Below are positions 1 to 8,737 of a DNA stretch of 64,000 bases, piece after piece. The DNA lies in contig NZ_CP092364.2 of assembly GCF_022370755.2 (NCBI RefSeq), positions 1,984,001-2,048,000 of the forward strand. Direction: 5' to 3'. How positions within the stretch are numbered: the stretch's first letter is position 1; each line of letters starts with the position of its first letter. The notes beneath the pieces were generated by a model that saw only the letters and a list, made by a program, of their open reading frames with translations, was not told the origin of the DNA and searched no databases. The translations under genes and the position numbers were made by a program. This DNA comes from Mycolicibacterium goodii. Its GTDB lineage: Bacteria; Actinomycetota; Actinomycetes; Mycobacteriales; Mycobacteriaceae.

Positions 1-2541
1 GACGAGCAGCCCACACACGTCGCCGCGGCGTTCGACGTGTCGCGACAGACGTTCCGCAAGGATAAGTACCCGGAGTACAAGGAGGGCCGCTCGGCGACGC
101 CGGACGAGTTCCGCGGGCAGATCGACATCACCAAAGAGGTGCTCGGGGCGCTGGGCATCACGGTGCTCGCCGAGGCCGGATTCGAGGCCGACGACATCAT
201 CGCGACACTCGCGACGCAGGCCGAGCAGGAGGGCTACCGCGTCCTGGTGGTCACGGGTGACCGCGATTCGCTGCAGCTCGTCACCGATTCGGTCACGGTG
301 CTGTACCCGCGCAAGGGTGTCAGCGAACTGACCCGGTTCACCCCCGAGGCCGTGGTCGAGAAGTACGGCCTCACGCCGCAGCAGTACCCGGATTTCGCGG
401 CCCTGCGGGGGGACCCGAGCGACAACCTGCCCGGTATCCCCGGCGTGGGGGAGAAGACCGCCACCAAGTGGATCGTCGAGTACGGCTCGCTGCAGGCACT
501 CGTGGACAACGTCGACGCCGTCAAGGGCAAGGTCGGTGACGCGCTGCGGGCCAATCTGTCGAGCGTCATCCTCAACCGTGAGCTCACCGACCTCATCCGG
601 GACGTGCCGCTCGCGCAGACCCCCGACACACTGAGGATGCAGCCGTGGAACCGTGACCAGATCCACCGCCTGTTCGACGACCTGGAGTTCCGGGTGCTGC
701 GTGACCGCCTGTTCGAGACGCTGGTCGCGGTCGAACCGGAGGTCGAGCACGGGTTCGACGTGCGCGGTCGCGCGCTGGAGCCCGGTGAGCTGACCGCGTG
801 GCTGGCCGAGCACAGCCTCGGTAACCGGTTCGGCGTCGCCGTCGTCGGTACCCACAAGGCCTACGACGCCGATGCGACGGCGATCGCGATCGTCGCTGCC
901 GACGGGGACGGCCGCTACATCGACACCTCGAAGCTCACGCCCGAGGACGAGGCCGCGCTGGCGTCCTGGCTCGCCGACCCGGGGCCGCCGAAGGCCCTGC
1001 ACGAGGCCAAGCTCGCGATGCACGATCTGGCCGGGCGCGGCTGGACGCTGCGCGGCGTCACCTCCGACACCGCGCTCGCGGCCTACCTGGTGCGCCCCGG
1101 CCAGCGCAGCTTCTCCCTCGATGACCTGTCGGTGCGTTACCTGCACCGTGAGTTGCGTGCCGAAACGCCCGAGCAGCAGCAACTTTCGCTGCTGGACGAC
1201 TCCGACGGCGTCGACGAGCAGGCCGTGCAGACCGTGATCCTGCGGGCTTGTGCGGTACTCGACCTGGCCAACGCGCTCGACGAGGAACTGGCCCGCATCG
1301 ACTCACTGTCGCTGCTGAGCCGCATGGAGCTGCCGGTTCAGCGGACGCTGGCCGAGATGGAACACGCCGGCATCGCGGTCGACCTCGGCATGCTGGAGCA
1401 ACTGCAGAGCGAGTTCGCCGATCAGATCCGCGACGCGGCCGAGGCCGCCTACGCCGTGATCGGCAAGCAGATCAACCTCGGCTCGCCGAAACAGCTGCAG
1501 GCCGTGCTGTTCGACGAGCTCGAGATGCCGAAGACCAAGAAGACCAAGACCGGCTACACCACCGACGCTGATGCGCTGCAGTCGCTGTTCGAGAAGACCG
1601 GTCACCCGTTCCTTCAGCATCTGCTGGCCCACCGCGACGCCACGAGACTCAAGGTGACGGTCGACGGGCTGCTCAACTCGGTGGCCTCCGACGGTCGCAT
1701 CCACACGACCTTCAACCAGACGATCGCCGCGACCGGGCGCCTGTCGTCCACCGAGCCGAATCTGCAGAACATCCCGATCCGCACCGAGGCGGGCCGCCGG
1801 ATCCGCGACGCGTTCGTGGTGGGCGAGGGCCCCGACGGACCTTATGCCGAGCTCATGACCGCCGACTACAGCCAGATCGAGATGCGGATCATGGCCCACC
1901 TGTCCAAAGATGAAGGCCTACTCAACGCCTTCAACACCGGTGAGGATCTGCACTCGTTCGTCGCGTCACGCGCGTTCTCGGTGCCGATCGACGAGGTGAC
2001 GCCCGAGCTGCGCCGCCGTGTCAAGGCGATGTCCTACGGCCTGGCGTACGGGTTGAGCGCATACGGTCTCGCGCAGCAGCTCAAGATCTCCACCGAAGAG
2101 GCGAAGGTGCAGATGGAGCAGTACTTCGACCGGTTCGGCGGGGTGCGTGACTATCTGCGCGATGTGGTCGATCAGGCCCGCAAGGACGGTTACACGTCAA
2201 CGGTGTTGGGCCGCAGACGGTATCTGCACGAGCTCGACAGCAGTAACCGCCAGGTGCGCGAGGCAGCCGAACGCGCGGCGCTGAACGCCCCGATCCAGGG
2301 CAGCGCGGCCGACATCATCAAGGTCGCGATGATCAACGTCGACCAGGCGATCAAGGACGCCGGGCTGCGGTCGCGCATCCTGCTGCAGGTCCACGACGAG
2401 CTGCTGTTCGAGGTCGCAGAAGGCGAGCGCGACAGCCTCGAGGCACTGGTCCGCGAGCACATGGGCAACGCGTATCCGCTCGACGTGCCGCTGGAGGTGT
2501 CGGTGGGCTACGGCCGCAGCTGGGACGCCGCGGCGCACTAG
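1..2541 (+). CDS. polA: DNA polymerase I, 5' end missing
   Basis: DNA polymerase I fills gaps in excision repair and replaces RNA primers. The frame is open from the first base, so the true start lies upstream; 846 residues are visible and about 60 N-terminal ones are missing compared with the roughly 905-residue mycobacterial protein. The 5'-nuclease domain shows GDRDSLQL and the helix-hairpin-helix LPGIPGVGEKTA. A degenerate 3'-5' exonuclease domain without an obvious DEDD set follows. The polymerase domain carries motif A (ADYSQIEMR), motif B (RRRVKAMSYGLAYG) and motif C (LLQVHDELLFE). It ends 11 nt before the next gene. Identification is certain. Confidence 0.98.
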   Translation, partial: DEQPTHVAAAFDVSRQTFRKDKYPEYKEGRSATPDEFRGQIDITKEVLGALGITVLAEAGFEADDIIATLATQAEQEGYRVLVVTGDRDSLQLVTDSVTVLYPRKGVSELTRFTPEAVVEKYGLTPQQYPDFAALRGDPSDNLPGIPGVGEKTATKWIVEYGSLQALVDNVDAVKGKVGDALRANLSSVILNRELTDLIRDVPLAQTPDTLRMQPWNRDQIHRLFDDLEFRVLRDRLFETLVAVEPEVEHGFDVRGRALEPGELTAWLAEHSLGNRFGVAVVGTHKAYDADATAIAIVAADGDGRYIDTSKLTPEDEAALASWLADPGPPKALHEAKLAMHDLAGRGWTLRGVTSDTALAAYLVRPGQRSFSLDDLSVRYLHRELRAETPEQQQLSLLDDSDGVDEQAVQTVILRACAVLDLANALDEELARIDSLSLLSRMELPVQRTLAEMEHAGIAVDLGMLEQLQSEFADQIRDAAEAAYAVIGKQINLGSPKQLQAVLFDELEMPKTKKTKTGYTTDADALQSLFEKTGHPFLQHLLAHRDATRLKVTVDGLLNSVASDGRIHTTFNQTIAATGRLSSTEPNLQNIPIRTEAGRRIRDAFVVGEGPDGPYAELMTADYSQIEMRIMAHLSKDEGLLNAFNTGEDLHSFVASRAFSVPIDEVTPELRRRVKAMSYGLAYGLSAYGLAQQLKISTEEAKVQMEQYFDRFGGVRDYLRDVVDQARKDGYTSTVLGRRRYLHELDSSNRQVREAAERAALNAPIQGSAADIIKVAMINVDQAIKDAGLRSRILLQVHDELLFEVAEGERDSLEALVREHMGNAYPLDVPLEVSVGYGRSWDAAAH

Positions 2542-2552
2542 CGCCGGCTGCC

Positions 2553-3794
2553 ATGACCGAATCACCTGCTGCACAACAGATCCGGTTCATCGCCCGCTTG
2601 GGCGCCGCCATGGGTGCGGCCCACTACCCGGTGACGTTGATCCGTCAGATGCTGGATCGCGCGTCCTCGGCGTACGGCGTGCGCAACGATTTCATCGCAC
2701 TACCGAACTACGTGCAGGTCGTCGGGCCGACCGGTGTGCACGGAACAATCGTCGAGGCCGCACATCTGGACAACGAACTGCGGTTCGCGCAGATGTTCCC
2801 GCTCGCGAAGTTGGTGCGGGACGCCATGCGCGGGGCGGTGCGGCCCGAGGACGGCGAGGCTCAACTCGATCGCGTCCTGGAGATGCCCAGCCGATTCCCG
2901 CGCTGGGTGGCTGTCGTGGGGTACGGCGTGCAGAGCGCCGGGCTCGCGTTGGTGCTGGAGCCGACGCCGCTGAACCTGTTGATCGCGACGGTGCTGGGTT
3001 TCATGGTCGGTGTCTTCTTCGTCGCGGTGCAGCGGGTCGCGATGTTGCAGCACCTGTTGCCCGCGGTGAGTGCGTTCGCGGTGTCGGCGATCTGCATCGC
3101 CGGGGCCCACCGCCTGGGCTTGGACCATGTGAACCTGCGCGCGTTGATCCCGCCGCTGGCGATGTTCCTGCCCGGTGCGGCGATCACGCTCGCGGTCGTC
3201 GAATTGACGGCCCGCGACGTCATCTCCGGGACGAGCCGGCTGATCGCCGGGTTCGTCCAGATCGCCCAGCTGGCGTTCGGCATCCTGATCGCCACACAAT
3301 TCCTCGGCGCCGACGGCACCTCACTCAGTTCCGATGCGGTCAACAAGATCGGGCCGTGGGCGCCGTGGGTGGGTGTCGCGGTCTACGCGGTCGGCGTCCT
3401 GCTGTTCCTCGCGCCGCCATGGTCTTTCCTGCCCTGGCTCGTGGTGATCTGCTACACCGCGTTCGCGGCCCAGTATCTCGGTGGCGCCGTGCTGGGTAGT
3501 TACGCGAGCGGTTTCTGCGGGGGATTGGTGCTGACGGTATCGGCACTGGCGATCTCGCGCCGTCGTGGTGCGCCGCCCACCATCACGCTGATTCTGCCGG
3601 GATTCTGGTTGCTGGTGCCGGGATCGATGGGTCTGATCGGGGTGACCGAACTGTTCGGCGCCGACGGCGATTCGGCGTTTCCCGCGACGGTCATCTCGAT
3701 GATCTCGGTGGCCCTCGGACTTCAGGCCGGTCTGGTGTTGTGGCAGCTGCTGCGTCTGCGCGGGGCCAGGATGGTTCAGCGCGTGGCGCGATAG
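2553..3794 (+). CDS. threonine/serine exporter family protein (ThrE-like)
   Basis: This 413-residue membrane protein combines the soluble N-terminal part of the ThrE family (DUF1212, residues about 1-115) with about ten hydrophobic segments that run to the C terminus. By family it would export threonine, serine or related solutes; the substrate cannot be read from sequence. The ATG lies 11 nt after the polA stop without a clear ribosome binding site, so it may be translationally coupled to polA. Its last 19 nt overlap the end of the convergent PrsW gene. Confidence 0.85.
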   Translation: MTESPAAQQIRFIARLGAAMGAAHYPVTLIRQMLDRASSAYGVRNDFIALPNYVQVVGPTGVHGTIVEAAHLDNELRFAQMFPLAKLVRDAMRGAVRPEDGEAQLDRVLEMPSRFPRWVAVVGYGVQSAGLALVLEPTPLNLLIATVLGFMVGVFFVAVQRVAMLQHLLPAVSAFAVSAICIAGAHRLGLDHVNLRALIPPLAMFLPGAAITLAVVELTARDVISGTSRLIAGFVQIAQLAFGILIATQFLGADGTSLSSDAVNKIGPWAPWVGVAVYAVGVLLFLAPPWSFLPWLVVICYTAFAAQYLGGAVLGSYASGFCGGLVLTVSALAISRRRGAPPTITLILPGFWLLVPGSMGLIGVTELFGADGDSAFPATVISMISVALGLQAGLVLWQLLRLRGARMVQRVAR

Positions 3795-4951
3795 TTCACG
3801 AGCCAACCGAGGATCGGCGCGGCATGGCGCGCGTGCGCGACGGCGTTCACCTCCTCCTGGAGCAGCGCGTACACGCGTCGGTCACCGAAGCCCCGGTCGA
3901 TGCGGTCGCGGACGAACGCGAGTTCGACCACGGCCGCGGCGAACTCGGCGACGGCCTTGCCTGCAGGCCGTCCGCCGGCGCGCGTCGCCACGCTGATGGC
4001 ATCGCGACGGCTGCGCAGCGACCTCAACCAGGTGGCCTCGTTGGGCGTGATGAGGTTGGCGGCCACCATCCCGGGAAGTTTCGCCGCGACGATCCGCTGC
4101 TCGCGGCGACGGCTGGTGACGGCCAGCACGATGGTCAGCGTGAAGATCGGCACCATCCACACCACGTACACCACGACGTAGGCGTCGAGGCCCAGCAGCG
4201 AGGATCCGTTCCACAGGCCGTGCATGAGCACCGCGGCGAGATAGCCCAGCAGGATGCACAGCGCCTTGTTCAGCGGGCCGCGTCGGTGCAGTGCGTAGTA
4301 CACGCCGATCGCGGTCATCGTGGTGAACAGCGAATGGGCGAACGGCGCCATGATCAGCCGCATGGCCGCGGTCACGAGCGATCCGGCCACCGAATCCGCG
4401 CTGGAGATGTACATGATGTCTTCCAGCCACGCGAACCCCACGCCGACCAGCCCGGCGTACACCAGGCAGTCGGTGAGCGAGTTGAGTTCGTTGCGGCGCC
4501 TGCCGGTCATCATGATGAGCAGGAACAGGCCCTTCGCGGCCTCCTCGATGATCGGCGCGCGGATCGCGGTCGACCCGAACCCCTCCGGCAGCATCGGGTT
4601 CGGCGGGAACAGCGCATCGCCGAGCAGGCTCAGGACCACCGACAGCAGGACGGCGACCGATGCGCCCCAACCGAACGCGAACAGCAACAGCCGGGGTGGT
4701 TCCGGCTCGAACCGGTCCAGCCACAGGTAGGCCAGCACCACACCGGCCATCGCGATGCTCGACAGGACGAGCCCGATGATCGCGCCGACCGGGTTAAGTG
4801 CGGTGAACAGCAGCACCAGGCCGCCGGTGAGCACGCCGAGGCCGATGACGACAGCCAGCGGAGCGCCGACCTTGCGGACCGGACGGGGTAGCGGTGCGGG
4901 CGGGTGAAACCACGGCGACGGGGCCGGATGGGGCATCGGGGTGTTCGCCAC
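3776..4951 (-). CDS. PrsW-family intramembrane protease
   Basis: Polytopic membrane protein of about 391 residues with the PrsW signatures: a Glu-Glu pair in PIIEEAAKGLF, then PFAHSLFTTM, then the MHGLWNG segment. These supply the Glu and His residues thought to form the active site of this family, which cleaves anti-sigma factors in Bacillus. The substrate here is unknown. I chose the GTG start because a minus-strand TAGTCT box (4959-4964) sits 7 nt upstream, suggesting a leaderless mRNA. An in-frame ATG at 5053 would add 34 residues and begin next to the TetR-type operator. The C-terminal tail after the last membrane segment (about 115 residues) is hydrophilic. Confidence 0.85.
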   Translation of the reverse strand: MANTPMPHPAPSPWFHPPAPLPRPVRKVGAPLAVVIGLGVLTGGLVLLFTALNPVGAIIGLVLSSIAMAGVVLAYLWLDRFEPEPPRLLLFAFGWGASVAVLLSVVLSLLGDALFPPNPMLPEGFGSTAIRAPIIEEAAKGLFLLIMMTGRRRNELNSLTDCLVYAGLVGVGFAWLEDIMYISSADSVAGSLVTAAMRLIMAPFAHSLFTTMTAIGVYYALHRRGPLNKALCILLGYLAAVLMHGLWNGSSLLGLDAYVVVYVVWMVPIFTLTIVLAVTSRRREQRIVAAKLPGMVAANLITPNEATWLRSLRSRRDAISVATRAGGRPAGKAVAEFAAAVVELAFVRDRIDRGFGDRRVYALLQEEVNAVAHARHAAPILGWLVNYRATR

Positions 4952-5061
4952 CCCGAGAAGACTAGCGGTGACCAGCGCCGATCGCGGACCTGACACTGAT
5001 GGCGCGATCGTCCCCGCAAACCGAAATATCTGGGGCACGGGTGTGGTTGTCATGCACGACG

Positions 5062-5091
5062 TAATAATGGAACCACATCGTTCCGTAATGA
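5062..5091. promoter_or_regulatory. putative TetR operator (inverted repeat)
   Basis: The core is GGAAC, 6 nt, GTTCC (5069-5084), and the symmetry extends imperfectly to 9 of 12 positions on each side. It lies 26 nt before the first gene of a three-gene operon ending in a TetR regulator, which makes autoregulation through this site likely. The assignment is inference from symmetry and position. Confidence 0.5.
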
Positions 5092-5116
5092 TGATCTGAA
5101 CCTCGGAGGGAAAACC

Positions 5117-5569
5117 ATGTCCGACGAAGCCCGAACCCGAGCGCACCGCACCATCGACCGCCTGCAACAGGCCCTGCTCGCCGGGGACATGAATGCCTTC
5201 GCCGACGAATGGGCGCCGCACGGCACCGCGACGTTTCCGTTCGCGCCGCCCGGGTGGCCCTCGCCGAAAGGCCGCGAGGAGGTGCGTGCGTACCTCACCG
5301 GGATGTCCGACAGCGTCGAGATCCGCGGCATCCGGCACGAAACCCGCCACGACACCGCCGATCCCGGCACGGTCATCCTGGAATGGGGCGTCACGGGTAC
5401 GGTGCGTGCCACCGGCAGGCCGTACGACATCGATTACATCGTCGTCATCACAGTCGGTGACGAGGGCATCGAGTCGTTCCGTGACTACTGGAATCCCCTG
5501 GCGATCGCCGAGGCGATGGGCGGCGTCGATTCCCTGACTGCGGCCTTTTCGGCCGGGACCGACCGATGA
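5117..5569 (+). CDS. SnoaL/NTF2-like protein
   Basis: A 150-residue protein with the cone-shaped NTF2-like pattern: an N-terminal helix with FADEWAPHGTATF, then beta strands ending in FRDYWNPLAIAEAM. SnoaL-like members are small-molecule isomerases, hydrolases or binding proteins, and the substrate cannot be predicted. A good ribosome binding site (GGAGGG, 5105-5110) precedes the ATG. It is the first gene of an operon with ATGA overlaps to the reductase and TetR genes, so it probably acts on the same compound as the reductase. Confidence 0.75.
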   Translation: MSDEARTRAHRTIDRLQQALLAGDMNAFADEWAPHGTATFPFAPPGWPSPKGREEVRAYLTGMSDSVEIRGIRHETRHDTADPGTVILEWGVTGTVRATGRPYDIDYIVVITVGDEGIESFRDYWNPLAIAEAMGGVDSLTAAFSAGTDR

Positions 5570-6423
5570 CCGCCGCTGCCGGCACCCCGGTCCTGGTCCT
5601 CGGCGCCACCGGCAACACCGGGAGCGCCGTCGTCGAGGAGCTGCGGTCACGGCCCGGCGTCGCCGTGCGGACCGCATCCCGTAAACCCAAAGACGACGGA
5701 ACCGACCACGTCAGGTTCGACTGGTCCGATCCGGTCACCCACGCGGACGCGCTCAGAGACGTACAACGCATGTATCTGGTGGCACCGGTGGGCGATCCGC
5801 ATCCGATCCGGCTGGCCGCACCGTTTCTCGAGAGGGCGGCGACCGCGGGCGTCGAACGGGTCGTGATGCTGAGTTCGTCGGCCGTCACCTTCGGAGGCCC
5901 CATCCTCGGCGAGGTCGCCGCAGCGGTGCGGGACCTGTTCGCGCAGTGGGAGATCCTGCGCCCGTCCTGGTTCATGCAGAACTTCGTCGGGGCGCACCCG
6001 CTGGCCGACCAGATCCGCGCGACAGGCGAGTTCATCACCTCCACGGGTGACGGCAAGGTGGCGTTCATCGACGCTCACGACATCGCGCGCTCGGCGGCGC
6101 GACTGCTCGTGCGCGACGACTCCGCCCAGGCCGAACACCGGTTGACCGGCCCCGAAGCGCTCAGTTACGACGACGCGGCCGCGATCGTCGCCTCGGTCAC
6201 CGGCCGCGCGCTCCGGCACCGCGCGGTCACCCGCGACGAATACGTGGCGGCGCTGATTGCGGGCGGCTACGACGCCGCGTTCGCCGATGTGCTCGCCGCA
6301 CTCGACGACCGGATCCGCGCCGGCCTGGAGTCGACGGTGACCGACACCGTCGAACGTCTCACGGGTGTGCCGCCCCGGTCCTTCGCCGACTTCATGCGAC
6401 GGCACACAGGTGGGCGGCCATGA
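5566..6423 (+). CDS. NmrA-like NAD(P)-binding oxidoreductase
   Basis: A 285-residue atypical short-chain dehydrogenase. The N terminus has the nucleotide-binding motif VLGATGNTGSAVVEEL (residues about 10-25) and the protein continues as an NmrA/HSCARG-type Rossmann fold. There is no clear YxxxK catalytic pair, so it may act as a reductase with a non-classical site or as a redox sensor. It overlaps both neighbours by 4 nt (ATGA), so the three genes are translated together under the TetR-type operator. Confidence 0.75.
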   Translation: MTAAAGTPVLVLGATGNTGSAVVEELRSRPGVAVRTASRKPKDDGTDHVRFDWSDPVTHADALRDVQRMYLVAPVGDPHPIRLAAPFLERAATAGVERVVMLSSSAVTFGGPILGEVAAAVRDLFAQWEILRPSWFMQNFVGAHPLADQIRATGEFITSTGDGKVAFIDAHDIARSAARLLVRDDSAQAEHRLTGPEALSYDDAAAIVASVTGRALRHRAVTRDEYVAALIAGGYDAAFADVLAALDDRIRAGLESTVTDTVERLTGVPPRSFADFMRRHTGGRP

Positions 6424-7025
6424 CGGCCGGGCGACCCCGGGAGGCCAAGGTCACCGCGGCCATCCTCGATGCCACGCTGTCGGAACTGGCCGAGCACGGC
6501 TTCGGGGCCATGACCGTCGATGCGGTGGCCAAGCGGGCCGGTGTGGGCAAGGGGGCGATCTACCGTCGCTGGCCCGCCAAGATCGAGATGACTGCGGCCG
6601 CGATGCGTACCCTTGCACTGCCCGCCGAACCGGCGCCGGACACCGGATCGCTTCACGGCGACGTCCTGGCACTCCTCCAAGACGTCAACCGGTGGATCGG
6701 TGACTCGCGCATGCGCCGGCTGTACCCCGATCTGCTGGCCGAGGCGCAGCGTAACCCCGTGCTGGCAGAGGCGCTGATGGATACCGTCGGAAGGCCGCGC
6801 CGCGAGCGCGCGCACGATATTCTCGATCGCGCTGCCACTCGCGGGGAGATCGGTGCAGATGCCGACTCCGAACTGTTGGTCGACGCCATGGGCGCGCTGG
6901 TGTTCTGGCGTCTGATCGCGGTGTTTCGGCCTGTGACGTCGGATTATCTGGAGCGCGTCGCCCGTGCGATATGCGCGTTCGCACGCACCGGACGCGGCTG
7001 CGGGCAGAGTGGCGAGCCCACCTGA
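6420..7025 (+). CDS. TetR/AcrR family transcriptional regulator
   Basis: A 201-residue regulator. The N-terminal helix-turn-helix is clear (MTVDAVAKRAGVGKGAIYRR, residues about 31-50) and the ligand-binding domain is all helical. It is the last gene of the operon and probably represses it through the inverted repeat at 5062-5091. The inducer is unknown, perhaps the substrate of the SnoaL-like and NmrA-like proteins. Confidence 0.88.
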   Translation: MTAGRPREAKVTAAILDATLSELAEHGFGAMTVDAVAKRAGVGKGAIYRRWPAKIEMTAAAMRTLALPAEPAPDTGSLHGDVLALLQDVNRWIGDSRMRRLYPDLLAEAQRNPVLAEALMDTVGRPRRERAHDILDRAATRGEIGADADSELLVDAMGALVFWRLIAVFRPVTSDYLERVARAICAFARTGRGCGQSGEPT

Positions 7026-7036
7026 GGTGGGCGGGT

Positions 7037-7066
7037 TTGTCCTGCGTGTGCATGGTCGAGTAGGCT
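7037..7066 (+). promoter_or_regulatory. putative rpsA promoter
   Basis: A TTGTCC -35 box (7037-7042), an 18 nt spacer and a TAGGCT -10 box (7061-7066) fit a housekeeping sigma-A promoter. The transcript would carry a leader of about 125 nt before rpsA, which could hold regulatory structure, as in other S1 leaders. Confidence 0.5.
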
Positions 7067-7197
7067 CTGGGAGTACCCGTGTGCACGACCAGCACGGTCT
7101 ACATCATTTCGCCGCCGACACTTTCGCCGTCGCGAGATGAGCACGATCAACAAAAGAACTGTCCCTACGATTACACCTGTCCGGAGCAACCCACCAC

Positions 7198-8637
7198 ATG
7201 CCAAGTCCCTCCGTCACCTCGCCGCAAGTAGCCGTCAACGACATCGGCTCGGCTGAGGACTTTCTCGCCGCCATCGACAAGACCATCAAATACTTCAACG
7301 ATGGCGACATCGTGGAAGGGACCATCGTCAAGGTCGACCGCGACGAGGTTCTGCTCGACATCGGTTACAAGACCGAAGGCGTCATTCCTTCCCGTGAGCT
7401 CTCCATCAAGCACGACGTCGACCCCAATGAGGTTGTGTCCGTCGGCGACGAGGTCGAAGCTCTGGTCCTCACCAAGGAGGACAAGGAAGGCCGACTGATC
7501 CTGTCCAAGAAGCGCGCTCAGTACGAGCGGGCCTGGGGCACCATCGAAGAGCTCAAGGAGAAGGACGAGGCCGTCAAGGGCACCGTCATCGAGGTCGTCA
7601 AGGGCGGCCTGATCCTCGACATCGGCCTGCGCGGCTTCCTGCCGGCATCGTTGGTGGAGATGCGTCGCGTCCGCGATCTGCAGCCGTACATCGGCAAGGA
7701 GATCGAGGCCAAGATCATCGAGCTCGACAAGAACCGCAACAACGTGGTGCTGTCGCGTCGCGCCTGGCTGGAGCAGACGCAATCGGAAGTTCGTTCCGAG
7801 TTCCTGAACCAGCTGCAGAAGGGCGCCATCCGCAAGGGTGTCGTGTCCTCGATCGTCAACTTCGGCGCGTTCGTCGATCTCGGCGGCGTCGACGGCCTGG
7901 TGCACGTCTCCGAGCTGTCCTGGAAGCACATCGACCACCCGTCCGAGGTTGTCCAGGTGGGCGACGAGGTCACCGTCGAGGTGCTCGACGTCGACATGGA
8001 CCGCGAGCGCGTCTCGCTGTCGCTCAAGGCGACGCAGGAAGATCCGTGGCGTCACTTCGCCCGCACCCACGCGATCGGCCAGATCGTGCCGGGCAAGGTC
8101 ACCAAGCTGGTGCCGTTCGGTGCGTTCGTCCGCGTCGAGGAGGGCATCGAGGGTCTGGTGCACATCTCGGAGCTGTCCGAACGCCACGTCGAGGTCCCGG
8201 ACCAGGTGGTCCAGGTCGGCGACGACGCGATGGTCAAGGTCATCGACATCGACCTGGAGCGTCGCCGGATCTCGCTGAGCCTCAAGCAGGCCAACGAGGA
8301 CTACACCGACGAGTTCGACCCGTCGAAGTACGGCATGGCCGACAGCTACGACGAGCAGGGCAACTACATCTTCCCCGAGGGCTTCGATCCCGAGACCAAC
8401 GAATGGCTCGAGGGCTTCGACAAGCAGCGCGAGGAATGGGAGGCCCGTTACGCCGAGGCCGAGCGTCGCCACAAGATGCACACCGCGCAGATGGAGAAGT
8501 TCGCCGCCGCCGAGGCCGAGGCCGCCAACGCACCGGTGTCGAACGGTTCGTCGCGCTCGGAGGAGTCCTCCGGTGGCACCCTGGCCAGCGATGCGCAGCT
8601 CGCCGCGCTGCGGGAGAAGCTCGCCGGCAACGCCTAG
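7198..8637 (+). CDS. rpsA: 30S ribosomal protein S1
   Basis: Ribosomal protein S1 (479 residues) helps mRNA bind the 30S subunit. Four S1/OB-fold repeats lie at about residues 34-105, 122-190, 207-276 and 292-361; the third contains the textbook GAFVDLGGVDGLVHVSEL. An acidic, Glu/Ala-rich tail follows, typical of actinobacterial S1, which has four repeats where enterobacteria have six. In M. tuberculosis this C-terminal region was proposed to bind pyrazinoic acid. A GGAG lies about 11 nt before the ATG. A strong terminator follows. Confidence 0.97.
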   Translation: MPSPSVTSPQVAVNDIGSAEDFLAAIDKTIKYFNDGDIVEGTIVKVDRDEVLLDIGYKTEGVIPSRELSIKHDVDPNEVVSVGDEVEALVLTKEDKEGRLILSKKRAQYERAWGTIEELKEKDEAVKGTVIEVVKGGLILDIGLRGFLPASLVEMRRVRDLQPYIGKEIEAKIIELDKNRNNVVLSRRAWLEQTQSEVRSEFLNQLQKGAIRKGVVSSIVNFGAFVDLGGVDGLVHVSELSWKHIDHPSEVVQVGDEVTVEVLDVDMDRERVSLSLKATQEDPWRHFARTHAIGQIVPGKVTKLVPFGAFVRVEEGIEGLVHISELSERHVEVPDQVVQVGDDAMVKVIDIDLERRRISLSLKQANEDYTDEFDPSKYGMADSYDEQGNYIFPEGFDPETNEWLEGFDKQREEWEARYAEAERRHKMHTAQMEKFAAAEAEAANAPVSNGSSRSEESSGGTLASDAQLAALREKLAGNA

Positions 8638-8664
8638 CCATTCCCGGCAGGTCAAGTCATTTGG

Positions 8665-8700
8665 AACCACGCAGGAAGTCCGCGGACTTCCTGCGTGGTT
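8665..8700 (+). terminator. Rho-independent terminator of rpsA
   Basis: A perfect 36 nt palindrome (half-site AACCACGCAGGAAGTCCG) is followed by TCTTTTTCC. It would form a hairpin of about 16 bp with a tetraloop. The U-rich tail is unusually good for a mycobacterium. It lies between rpsA and coaE, so coaE needs readthrough or its own promoter. Confidence 0.88.
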
Positions 8701-8737
8701 TCTTTTTCCACCCTCCCTGTGGTCGAGGAGCGCTCTC

